From: a virus
IMG/VR virus record: IMGVR_UViG_3300023178_000083
Location: 1-46,523 of that record
Reading direction: 5' to 3' (one strand)
Length of the DNA stretch: 46,523 nucleotides
Positions 39,111-46,360 of the stretch are shown here, piece after piece. Each line of letters opens with the position of its first letter. Positions within the stretch are counted from its first letter, which is position 1. Made by a program: the position numbers and the translations under genes. The notes beneath the pieces are model-generated. The model did no database searches. It was not told the origin of the DNA and worked only from the letters and a program-made list of their open reading frames with translations.

Positions 39111-40397
39111 ATGTCTGGTGATAAATTAACGATAGAGGAACAACTGGAGCGAGGACTCTTACTAGAAGTTGACCTCGATGGTGACGGAGCATTAGAACAG
39201 ATCTTTGCTCCTGTGAAAGCAAATCTAGGAAAATTTGGACAGATCCTCAAAGATTCTGCGAAGTTAATTGGTTCAGACATCGGATACCTCGTTAAACTAA
39301 CTTTTGGAAGACTTAAAAGTCTTTCAGAGCTTAAGCAGATGCGTGACAAAAACAACCAAAGAAGACAAAAGTATATTCAGTCTATCGCTAAGAACTCTGA
39401 CGAACTTATGAATTCGTGGCCAGACGGTAAAGTGACGTCGATGATGTTAGCACCCGGAGTTTTCTTCACTAGTACGACTCTTACGGGTGCGCAAACTCTT
39501 TTCTCATCAGAGTTTCGATCATCTCTAGGAGAATACGGGTTTGACAGCATTCCTTTCTTTGGGGGTTGGTTCAGTTCTCAAGGAGGCGAGAAAAATCAAT
39601 TTCTTAGATCAATAGAATCTTGTGAGCCCGGTGATGGTGAGTGCTTTTCGAAAGCCTTCGGCGCACTTGGCAGTGGCGGAGGCAACGAACAAGGAACATT
39701 AAGCAAGCTAGCTCATAAGATCAACGATATATTCTTATTTGCCCATCACGAACTTGAAGGCTCCCTCCTAGGAGAAGGCGATGAGAACGAACAAGAGATG
39801 GAAATCACAAAGCAACATCTAGAAATTATGGTCCCTGAAATCAGAAAGATGATAAACGATCATTTCAAAGATCAACGCTCTAAGTGGATGAAGAATCAGC
39901 TTAAGTACTGTGATAAAGTATCGAGTGAAGCGGCGACAGTTATCGGATTAAACATGGTTCTAGGTTCTACGAATGATTCGAAAGTTTTCTTCAAAACTTT
40001 ATCAGACCTTAAAGAAAAAGGTGGAGATAACGTGAAAGACTTGAATGTAGATGACATTCAAAAAGGTTTTCAAGAAATGGGCCAGAAGATGCGAGATGAC
40101 GAAGAAACTATGAAGAAGATTGAAGAAGACTTCGAAGAAAACAAAGTCGAGAAAACCGATGAAAACGTTAATAAGAAATTAGAAGAACTTGTATTGACTT
40201 CGTTCAAAGCGACATTCTTGCCAGAACTCAAAGATAATCTCACAGACTACTACGAGGCTGTATATACAGAGATTACGGGTGGTATGGACAAAGAGCAAAG
40301 GAAAGCTGTATCGAAAGACCCAGTCGCTAAAGAATTCTTGTCCAAAATTGATGACTACGAAAAGAAAATGAAGGATGCGTTGTCAAAAGCAAAGTAA
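39111..40397 (+). CDS. Large protein of unknown function, possible virion protein
   Basis: 428 residues; TAGGGAG lies upstream. A leader EEQLERGLLLEVDLDGDG carries an L-L-E|V site. Central hydrophobic and Gly-rich parts (MMLAPGVFFTSTTLTGAQTLF, split by GL loops; FGGWFSSQGG; GALGSGGGNEQG) are followed by a Lys/Glu-rich helical C-terminus. No family recognised. Composition is like the 26-36 kb proteins, so I place it with them. Confidence 0.62.
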   Translation: MSGDKLTIEEQLERGLLLEVDLDGDGALEQIFAPVKANLGKFGQILKDSAKLIGSDIGYLVKLTFGRLKSLSELKQMRDKNNQRRQKYIQSIAKNSDELMNSWPDGKVTSMMLAPGVFFTSTTLTGAQTLFSSEFRSSLGEYGFDSIPFFGGWFSSQGGEKNQFLRSIESCEPGDGECFSKAFGALGSGGGNEQGTLSKLAHKINDIFLFAHHELEGSLLGEGDENEQEMEITKQHLEIMVPEIRKMINDHFKDQRSKWMKNQLKYCDKVSSEAATVIGLNMVLGSTNDSKVFFKTLSDLKEKGGDNVKDLNVDDIQKGFQEMGQKMRDDEETMKKIEEDFEENKVEKTDENVNKKLEELVLTSFKATFLPELKDNLTDYYEAVYTEITGGMDKEQRKAVSKDPVAKEFLSKIDDYEKKMKDALSKAK

Positions 40398-40409
40398 GCT
40401 GAGTACAAT
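40380..40409 (+). promoter_or_regulatory. Sigma70-like promoter
   Basis: TTGTCA (40380-40385), 18 bp, TACAAT (40404-40409); CAGGAG follows before the ATG at 40441. Confidence 0.55.
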
Positions 40410-40440
40410 ACTCTCATAACGTTTACACAGGAGAACGATT

Positions 40441-40791
40441 ATGAGTGATAAAAGAAAATGGGTACCAGAAATTATGTACGAAGAATACGACGAAGATTCA
40501 ATCTCTGGAGGGCTTCCGTTTATTCAGGTTCCTAATGATAAAGAAATGCCAGACATCCTTTTCATGTTCGGATCCACCGAGACAGGCGAATTTGAACCAG
40601 ACCTCGAAGGAAACCCGCAACCCATCATGGAGATGGAGCTATTTCAATATGCGAACATGCACTATCTTAAAGAAGAACTTGATGCTGACACCTACGATAA
40701 AGTGAGAATAATTCTAGGCCTTGAACCTCTGAATGTTGCACGAGAAAAAGGGATGAAACAGTCAGAAAAAATATTGAACACAAAAGAATAA
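40441..40791 (+). CDS. Small acidic protein, unknown
   Basis: 116 residues with its own promoter. Rich in Asp, Glu and Pro (EYDEDSISGGLPFIQVP, FMFGSTETGEFEPDLEGNP); the C-terminal half is helical. No family recognised. Confidence 0.65.
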   Translation: MSDKRKWVPEIMYEEYDEDSISGGLPFIQVPNDKEMPDILFMFGSTETGEFEPDLEGNPQPIMEMELFQYANMHYLKEELDADTYDKVRIILGLEPLNVAREKGMKQSEKILNTKE

Positions 40792-40802
40792 CGTGGTACA
40801 AT
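40774..40802 (+). promoter_or_regulatory. Sigma70-like promoter for the groEL-proximal genes
   Basis: TTGAAC (40774-40779), 17 bp, TACAAT (40797-40802); CGGAGG precedes the ATG at 40831. Confidence 0.6.
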
Positions 40803-40830
40803 AACATAGTACGAAATTACGGAGGTACAC

Positions 40831-41046
40831 ATGAAATTACATGATACATTAGTTGAAGTATTACTTAAGACATACGAAGTTAATTCAGGTTGGACAGAAG
40901 AACGAAAATTACGTGAAGCCCTTAAGAGATTGGACCTTTCAGTCTACACCCAACAAGACGGAACACAAGTTTTGGTTTCTACTACACAGCTTCAAGAAGC
41001 TCAACGAAGAATCGAGTTGGAGCTCGCAAGACAACGAGGTAACTAA
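40831..41046 (+). CDS. Small helical protein, unknown
   Basis: 71 residues (LHDTLVEVLLKTYEVNSGW, LQEAQRRIELELARQ) with two predicted helices around a short strand pair. First gene of a run of four ending with groEL. Not GroES. Stop overlaps the next start (TAATG). Confidence 0.62.
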   Translation: MKLHDTLVEVLLKTYEVNSGWTEERKLREALKRLDLSVYTQQDGTQVLVSTTQLQEAQRRIELELARQRGN

Positions 41047-41477
41047 TGTCACAATATGAGGTCGGAGCTGTTCTTTGGATTATCCACACAGATCGTCCAG
41101 GCCTTATGGCATATCGAGTAGTCGAAGAGATTACGAAGAAAACGTTAGAAGGCGAACAGATCCAATATTTAGTACAGGCGGCAACGCCAAAATCGAAAAC
41201 AGTTAAGTTAGAGACAATCAAAGGTTTAGTCTTTGAAGATTCAGAGGAAGCGAAACAAAAGATGATTGAAAATGCAACACGAGCAATCGATGGCATGGTC
41301 GTAAAGATACAGTCAAATGTCGACAGGTTCTTCAACGGAAAAACTGAAGAATCCATTAAACAATCGACTGCATCGACATTACAATCTTCTTCAAGTGAAC
41401 TCAAGCCCGGGTATCAGTGGGTTGAATTGGAGAATGGCACCAAAGCACAAGTCAAAATACCGGAGATTATGAAATGA
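41046..41477 (+). CDS. Unknown 143-residue protein
   Basis: N-terminal half is strand-rich (YEVGAVLWIIHTDRPGLMAY, IQYLVQAATPKSKTV), possibly an SH3-like barrel; the middle is helical; the C-terminus GYQWVELENGTKAQVKIPEI is again strand-like. I considered GroES and rejected it. It is coupled at both ends by start/stop overlaps. Confidence 0.62.
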   Translation: MSQYEVGAVLWIIHTDRPGLMAYRVVEEITKKTLEGEQIQYLVQAATPKSKTVKLETIKGLVFEDSEEAKQKMIENATRAIDGMVVKIQSNVDRFFNGKTEESIKQSTASTLQSSSSELKPGYQWVELENGTKAQVKIPEIMK

Positions 41478-41659
41478 GTATTACAAACGAACAAATAGCC
41501 GCAATGCGTGCGAGCGGACAAATAACAGATCAGGAAATTGCAATCGTTGAAGGCGATCTAATCGTAGCAAAGAATGTAGTGACTGAGGCACGTAGAATCA
41601 TTGGTAGCGTAGGAGACATCCTAGTTGAATCAACAAAACGACAGGTGTTAAAAGGGTAA
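41474..41659 (+). CDS. Small helical protein, unknown
   Basis: 61 residues overlapping the preceding stop (ATGA) and ending three bases before groEL. ITNEQIAAMRASGQITDQEIAIV looks like two short helices. No family recognised. Confidence 0.58.
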   Translation: MSITNEQIAAMRASGQITDQEIAIVEGDLIVAKNVVTEARRIIGSVGDILVESTKRQVLKG

Positions 41660-41662
41660 ACA

Positions 41663-43291
41663 ATGAATTTCGATAATAGTCCACAGAAACTCTTATTTAG
41701 AGAAGACGCAAGAGCCGAATTACTAGAGGGAGTGAAACAACTAGCGGATGCGGTAAGTATCACGATGGGACCCGGAGGTCAGACTGTAGTCATTGACCAA
41801 GGTGATGACCGGTTTCCTATCTTGACAAAGGATGGAGTCACAGTTGCAAAATATGTGAACCTACCAAATCGCATGCAGAACCTAGGAGCAAAACTTGTAA
41901 AACAAGCTGCTCAGGGTGCTGCTGAGATCGCAGGTGACGGGACTACGACCAGTACGGTACTCGCTTACAATCTATTTGCCAAAGGCGTTAAGGCCGTCAA
42001 TGCAGGTGTGAACCCAGTGTTGATGCGAAAGGGAATGCAAGCGTGTGCAGAGTCGATCATCACACAATTATCGAAGACTGCAAAACCAGTGAAGACAGAT
42101 GAGGAGATCATACAAGTTGGTACGATAAGTGCCAATGGCGAACGAGAAATCGGTGAGCTATTGTGTGAAGCTATGAACGCTGTCGGTAGGGATGGAGTCA
42201 TCACAGTCGAAGAAGCCAAAGGTTTCAAGACTTCGTTGACAACTGTAGAGGGAACACGACTAGATCGTGGATTTACCTCACCCTATTTTATTAATGACGA
42301 TGGTAGAGGATGCGTGCGATACGAGAAACCCTACATTCTCCTAGCCAATCGTCGGTTTTCATCAATCAAGGAAATATTACCCGTCCTTGAGAAAGTCCAT
42401 CAAAGCGGAAAACCCCTTCTTATCGTAGCAGATGAGGTAGAGGGCGATGCACTTCAAGGACTTGTGGTGAATAACCAAAAAGGTATTCTCAAATGCTGTG
42501 TTATCCGGGCTCCTGAGTTCGGTTCCGGACGAGTACAATCGATGGAGGATCTTGCGTTCCTGTTGAAAACAAAAGTACTCACCACTGCAGACGAGACTAT
42601 CTCTCGGTTAGAGCTAAGTGACCTCGGAACTTGCGAAAGGATCGTAGTTACTAAGTCAGAAACACTTATCGTAGGTGCACCGACAAGTAAGGTTGAGGTG
42701 ACGAATTACTGTGGTAAGATTTCAGATGCTCTTTTGGAACCCGGCCTGACGAACGACGAGAAGGGAATCCTTAACCGCCGATTGGTAAGACTTTCCGGTG
42801 GTGTCGCTATTCTGAAGGTTGGAGGTTCTACCGAAGCGGAATTGCGGGAGCGTAAAGACAGGGTTGAAGACGCACTTTACGCCACTCGCGCTGCTGTTAG
42901 GTCCGGTATACTAGCGGGCGGAGGCACATCACTACTGCGAGCCTCTCGTTCAGTGAAGACCTCCGTACAAGACAATGATTTCCTCGCGGGATGGAATCTC
43001 ATGGTCGATGTCGCTTCTGCCCCTTTATACCAAATCGCCAAGAATGCTGGACGAGTGCCAGAAGTGGTGATTGAAAAAACACTAGATTCAAAGAAAGGAG
43101 ACGGCTACGATGCACGTGAAGATCGATTTGTAGATATGATTAAATCAGGTATCGTCGATCCCGCATTGGTAGTTATCTCCGCATTAAGACATGCAGTATC
43201 AGCTGCGGATAACCTCCTGTCTACGGGTTGTGCGATGCACTCAGTGGAAGAATCAAAAGCCTTGAATACTTTTGAAAATCTTTCAGAATAA
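41663..43291 (+). CDS. groEL: GroEL-like chaperonin
   Basis: 542-residue chaperonin with the family blocks: ITMGPGGQTVVID, LTKDGVTVAKYV, AGDGTTTSTVLA (nucleotide-binding), VEGTRLDRGFTSPYFI, the apical PLLIVADEVEGDALQGLVVN, GGVAILKVGGSTEAELRERKDRVEDALYATRAA and GILAGGGTSLL. It is divergent: the N-terminus is short, the EGIVPGGG motif reads SGILAGGG, and the Gly-Gly-Met tail is missing (ends NTFENLSE). No GroES is visible in the window. Phage-coded chaperonins such as that of Pseudomonas phage EL are thought to fold phage proteins; this one may act alone or with host GroES. Confidence 0.92.
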   Translation: MNFDNSPQKLLFREDARAELLEGVKQLADAVSITMGPGGQTVVIDQGDDRFPILTKDGVTVAKYVNLPNRMQNLGAKLVKQAAQGAAEIAGDGTTTSTVLAYNLFAKGVKAVNAGVNPVLMRKGMQACAESIITQLSKTAKPVKTDEEIIQVGTISANGEREIGELLCEAMNAVGRDGVITVEEAKGFKTSLTTVEGTRLDRGFTSPYFINDDGRGCVRYEKPYILLANRRFSSIKEILPVLEKVHQSGKPLLIVADEVEGDALQGLVVNNQKGILKCCVIRAPEFGSGRVQSMEDLAFLLKTKVLTTADETISRLELSDLGTCERIVVTKSETLIVGAPTSKVEVTNYCGKISDALLEPGLTNDEKGILNRRLVRLSGGVAILKVGGSTEAELRERKDRVEDALYATRAAVRSGILAGGGTSLLRASRSVKTSVQDNDFLAGWNLMVDVASAPLYQIAKNAGRVPEVVIEKTLDSKKGDGYDAREDRFVDMIKSGIVDPALVVISALRHAVSAADNLLSTGCAMHSVEESKALNTFENLSE

Positions 43292-43313
43292 TTTGCACAT
43301 TTTTGTGCACGTT

Positions 43314-43345
43314 TGTACAAACCCATCGAAAAGTGAATTACATTA
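43314..43345 (+). promoter_or_regulatory. TGTACAAA-class promoter/operator, copy 4
   Basis: GTGCACGTT precedes TGTACAAA (43314-43321); 13 bases later GAATTACATTA (43335-43345). It drives the sigma-factor gene, so autoregulation is possible. Confidence 0.65.
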
Positions 43346-43361
43346 TACATGTATGTATAAT
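43342..43361. repeat. Perfect dyad in the sigma-factor leader
   Basis: ATTATACAT (43342-43350) and ATGTATAAT (43353-43361) around GT, with outer GTGAA/TTCAC (43333-43337 and 43364-43368). Unlike copies at 15948 and 36465 it does not cover the ribosome binding site. Confidence 0.55.
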
Positions 43362-43387
43362 TTTTCACACGAACACAGGAGTAACCC

Positions 43388-44113
43388 ATGTCAACAGACC
43401 TATACTACAAGCACGTCGGCAAATTCGACTTATTAACCAAACAACAAGAATACGACCTCGCAGAGAAGGCCAAGAACGGATGTACACGATCCCGTCATCT
43501 TCTTGTCGAACACAATCTTCGCCTCGCACTTCACATTGCAAGACAGTATTCTAAAACTAAATGCCCGATGGAAGAACTCATCGCCGAAGCCAATGTAGGT
43601 TTATGTAAAGCTGTCGAAAAGTTCGATCACACCAAAGGCTTTCGTTTCTCTACGTATGCAACATGGTGGATCAAACAAGCAATCTTACGATATATCTCTC
43701 GATCAACCACTGTCAAGTTCGCATCAGGCGCTAGAAACAAGATATATAAAATCAACATCGCTCGTAAAAACTACTACGAAGAGTTTGGTTGCTATCCCGA
43801 GGATACCGAACTTGCTCATCTCCTCGATATGGACATCCGAGAACTATCCGAATTACGTTGTGCCAACCAATGGCCAATCAACCTCGATCAACCTATCAAC
43901 TCAGAAGCTGGTCGTACTTATGGCGATCTTATCGCGGATGATTCGATACAATCAGATGAAGAACGACTAGACCACCAACAGATCATCGAGGCAATCAAAG
44001 AGAAGTTATCAGAACTTAAGCCACTCGAAGAACGAGTGATGCGACTTCGCTTCGGTATCACACAAGATGCACACGACACAACTATTTTCCCAAAATCACG
44101 ATCACAACAATAA
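43388..44113 (+). CDS. Sigma70-family factor lacking region 4.2
   Basis: 241 residues. Region 2 is clear: EHNLRLALHIARQYSKTK, IAEANVGLCKAVEKFDHTKG, FRFSTYATWWIKQAILRYI (2.1-2.4). Region 3 follows, with NLDQPINSEAGRTYGDLIADD, and region 4.1 (LSELKPLEERVMRLRFGI). Then, where the helix-turn-helix of region 4.2 should begin, the frame ends in an unrelated tail (TTIFPKSRSQQ). The next gene encodes an HTH resembling 4.2. It probably redirects host RNA polymerase to phage promoters. ACAGGAGTAACCC precedes the ATG. Confidence 0.85.
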   Translation: MSTDLYYKHVGKFDLLTKQQEYDLAEKAKNGCTRSRHLLVEHNLRLALHIARQYSKTKCPMEELIAEANVGLCKAVEKFDHTKGFRFSTYATWWIKQAILRYISRSTTVKFASGARNKIYKINIARKNYYEEFGCYPEDTELAHLLDMDIRELSELRCANQWPINLDQPINSEAGRTYGDLIADDSIQSDEERLDHQQIIEAIKEKLSELKPLEERVMRLRFGITQDAHDTTIFPKSRSQQ

Positions 44114-44132
44114 TTAACACTAGGAGTATAAC

Positions 44133-44417
44133 ATGGCTAATAAGAAAAAACACGCAAACGGATACGCTACATTCGAAGATGGACTCGGTTTCCGAGAGAT
44201 TGCCGATAAACTACACGAAACAGGTGAAACACCTCGTCTCATGCGACACACATCGATTAGAAACTATTTCTTACGGGGTATGGAAAAGCTTGCCGAACCT
44301 ATCGCCAAAGAATCAGGTCGTACAGTCCGTGAAGTCGCACGTGACCCTCGGTTCCAGATGGCTTTGGCCGAGATTTTAAGGAGTCAAGAGAATGACAAAA
44401 CCGACATCGATTTATAG
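44133..44417 (+). CDS. Small protein with a sigma region 4.2-like HTH
   Basis: 94 residues, with its own TAGGAGTATAAC 20 bases after the sigma gene. FEDGLGFREIADKLHETGE, HTSIRNYFLRGMEKLAEPI has the spacing of a region 4.2 helix-turn-helix (REIAxxL...R..I...xxxxLxKL). It may complete the truncated sigma factor as a separate subunit, or be an independent HTH regulator. The C-terminus (EVARDPRFQMALAEIL) is helical. Overlaps the next gene by 26 bases. Confidence 0.6.
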   Translation: MANKKKHANGYATFEDGLGFREIADKLHETGETPRLMRHTSIRNYFLRGMEKLAEPIAKESGRTVREVARDPRFQMALAEILRSQENDKTDIDL

Positions 44418-44697
44418 TATCATCGAGAATAACTTGAAGGGACTTGCCCTTCAGACAGAATTGTTAGAAGCCTGCGATTGGGACGAAGCTCTTGTAGAAG
44501 AGTTCTCGTCCCATCTTCAGATGGCGTTTCACTACATCGCTGAAGAAGGCGTGACATTCGAAGAAGGTAAAGTTCTTCTTAAAGAGATCTTAGAACTTAA
44601 CGAATGGAGCGATACACATTACCATATTGTATTGAAGATGCTTGATTATCATGCAGAAGACATCAAACAATTTATGCTAACCGGAGAAGCACAATGA
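44392..44697 (+). CDS. Acidic helical protein, unknown
   Basis: 101 residues; AAGGAGTCAAGAGA precedes the ATG. Wholly helical (IIENNLKGLALQTELLEACDW; VLLKEILELNEWSD), Glu/Asp-rich. No family recognised. Its stop overlaps the next start. Confidence 0.62.
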   Translation: MTKPTSIYSIIENNLKGLALQTELLEACDWDEALVEEFSSHLQMAFHYIAEEGVTFEEGKVLLKEILELNEWSDTHYHIVLKMLDYHAEDIKQFMLTGEAQ

Positions 44698-45029
44698 TTA
44701 AAGTCCAATGGAATGATTTCGCTAAAAGAAGAAATCTACAATTAGAAAAATTTATCGAGTCGATGCCATACAAAGAATACGAACGATGGTGTGAGTATAG
44801 ATCAGTTGTTCCTGTACCCGAAACACATTATAGTATCGAAAAACAAAACGAAATACTCGTAGAAGCAACATCAGAAACTGAGTCTATTCCACATTACACT
44901 CGGAAAGAATTGACTAAAATGCTCAAAGCAGATGTTTCGGCACTAGCGTCAGATTTAAATATCGAGCTCGATGGTACAGAGACGAAAAAGAAAATTGTCT
45001 CATTGATCCTTAGTTTGAACAAATCGTAA
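44694..45029 (+). CDS. Small protein with a SAP/LEM-like C-terminal domain
   Basis: 111 residues. The basic N-terminus (VQWNDFAKRRNLQLEKFIE, YKEYERWCEYRSVVPV) leads to a C-terminal helix-extended-helix: YTRKELTKMLKADVSALAS, DLNIELDGTETKKKIVSLIL, whose L-x-xx-A-xx-L-x-I...DG..TK.xI.xxI pattern recalls SAP-like DNA-binding or Rho N-terminal domains. DNA or RNA binding is possible. Confidence 0.6.
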   Translation: MIKVQWNDFAKRRNLQLEKFIESMPYKEYERWCEYRSVVPVPETHYSIEKQNEILVEATSETESIPHYTRKELTKMLKADVSALASDLNIELDGTETKKKIVSLILSLNKS

Positions 45030-45043
45030 GGACCCGATATAAT
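45015..45043 (+). promoter_or_regulatory. Sigma70-like promoter for the deformylase gene
   Basis: TTGAAC (45015-45020), 17 bp, TATAAT (45038-45043), overlapping the end of the previous gene. Confidence 0.65.
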
Positions 45044-45060
45044 ATAGATACGAGGTGACT

Positions 45061-45624
45061 ATGTTTAGAAATGTCTTAATACATCCAAATAAAATTTTAA
45101 GAGCTACCAACAAGACAGTCGATTCAGTCGATGATGTCAAAGAGCTTATCATAGATTTAATCGATACCTGCAACGTCAAGATGGGAGCTGGTCTCGCAGC
45201 ACCGCAGATTGGCATTAACAAGCAAGTTGTAGTGATCAAACCAAAAGTCTTCGGAAAAGAGAATCCCGATCCCAGCGAATACAATCCAGACTATATGGTG
45301 ATCATCAACCCTGAACTAGAAAATACTGGCGACAAAATCACGTGGAAAGAGGGTTGTCTCTCGATACCCGGTATTGACGGTAAAGTTGAGAGGTCTGAAA
45401 CAACATTGATTAAATACACTAGTGAAGGAGGCGAGGTGAAACGATTAATAGCCGAATGGCCATTTAGTGGTGGACTACAACATGAGTGCGATCACCTCGA
45501 AGGAAAATTATTCATCCACAGAATGGAAAAACGAAAAGCAGCTTGGTTAATCGATCGTCTTCGTCGTAAGAAGCGCAAAGAAAAGATCAAGGCCAAACGA
45601 GCAAAGAAGGCAGCTGAGCGATGA
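45061..45624 (+). CDS. def: Peptide deformylase
   Basis: Removes the N-formyl group from new proteins. 187 residues from ATG 45061 (a GTG at 45055 is the longer option). All three motifs are intact: GAGLAAPQIG, EGCLSIPG (metal Cys) and QHECDHLEGKLF (HExxH). Unlike most phage versions, which are short, this one has a very basic C-terminal tail (WLIDRLRRKKRKEKIKAK...), possibly for ribosome binding, as in bacterial types. Stop overlaps the next start. Confidence 0.93.
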   Translation: MFRNVLIHPNKILRATNKTVDSVDDVKELIIDLIDTCNVKMGAGLAAPQIGINKQVVVIKPKVFGKENPDPSEYNPDYMVIINPELENTGDKITWKEGCLSIPGIDGKVERSETTLIKYTSEGGEVKRLIAEWPFSGGLQHECDHLEGKLFIHRMEKRKAAWLIDRLRRKKRKEKIKAKRAKKAAER

Positions 45625-45917
45625 AAGGCTTTTGGACGTGCGGCCCATTTAAAGAGATCCACGATAGAATGGAGAGAATGTCGTTTCGAGCGGAACAGAT
45701 GAAAGTCTTTATGGATATTTTGGAAGAAGATAAAGTGAATCAAGAATTACTTGTTTCTGGATCTTTAGACGAGCAACTCGTTGCAGCTATGATACAGACA
45801 GACATAGATAAGAAGATAGCAATCATATTAGGTATACCCGATGGAAACGAAGAAAAGAATGATGAAATATCTCGAGAGACACTACTCGAATCTGTCAGAA
45901 AAGGAACAGAAGAGTAA
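45621..45917 (+). CDS. Small acidic helical protein, unknown
   Basis: 98 residues, coupled to def by an ATGA overlap. KEIHDRMERMSFRAEQMKVF and LDEQLVAAMIQTDIDKKIAI are helices. No family recognised. Confidence 0.62.
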   Translation: MKGFWTCGPFKEIHDRMERMSFRAEQMKVFMDILEEDKVNQELLVSGSLDEQLVAAMIQTDIDKKIAIILGIPDGNEEKNDEISRETLLESVRKGTEE

Positions 45918-46071
45918 GCTGAACGAAATTATCGATAGACTCAAGGGTGTGAATTTTTTAGATCCTGAAACTCTCGGTGAAGTCGTCCAATCCTTAATAG
46001 ACGACGAGAAATGGCAATTATCAAGAGTCCTTGCTCATTTGGACATGATCGATTATGACGAAAGATCTTAA
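45841..46071 (+). CDS. Small helical protein, unknown
   Basis: 76 residues overlapping the preceding gene by 77 bases. The first ATG has only AGGT upstream; an ATG at 45859 is an alternative. LNEIIDRLKGVNFLDPETLG, EVVQSLIDDEKWQLSRVLAH reads like a real protein. No family recognised. Confidence 0.5.
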   Translation: METKKRMMKYLERHYSNLSEKEQKSKLNEIIDRLKGVNFLDPETLGEVVQSLIDDEKWQLSRVLAHLDMIDYDERS

Positions 46072-46098
46072 GAAAGTAAAGGTTCTTTTTTGCAATTC

Positions 46099-46130
46099 TG
46101 TACAAAAGACAAGGTTCATTTATTAAATTA
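46099..46130 (+). promoter_or_regulatory. TGTACAAA-class promoter/operator, copy 5
   Basis: TGCAATTC precedes TGTACAAA (46099-46106); 13 bases later TTATTAAATTA (46120-46130), followed by TATACATAAT. Confidence 0.6.
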
Positions 46131-46165
46131 TATACATAATCACACACAAATCTTTGGAGGCCATC

Positions 46166-46360
46166 ATGGCAAAACGTAAAAATCGCAAAAACAAGAACTC
46201 TCACCAGATCGCACATATCAAAGCCCAGCGAGGCCTTGACCGTGCACGATTCCTCGAGGAAAACGGGGACATGAAACAATGGCGTCCTCCTCGCATAGTT
46301 ATACCTGACAAGAGGAAGGCACGTGCACGTCGTGCATGTAGGGGGAGATGGAATGGCTGA
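46166..46360 (+). CDS. Small, very basic protein
   Basis: 64 residues from ATG 46166, with TTTGGAGG upstream. Lys/Arg/Asn-rich throughout (MAKRKNRKNKNSHQIAH; PDKRKARARRACRGRW), so it probably binds nucleic acid. No family recognised. Its promoter is of the TGTACAAA class. Confidence 0.68.
   Translation: MAKRKNRKNKNSHQIAHIKAQRGLDRARFLEENGDMKQWRPPRIVIPDKRKARARRACRGRWNG

Noticed and set aside
41046-41477. Considered as a GroES partner for the GroEL gene downstream.
   Set aside because: Length and strand pattern do not fit GroES, and no mobile-loop or roof motif is visible.
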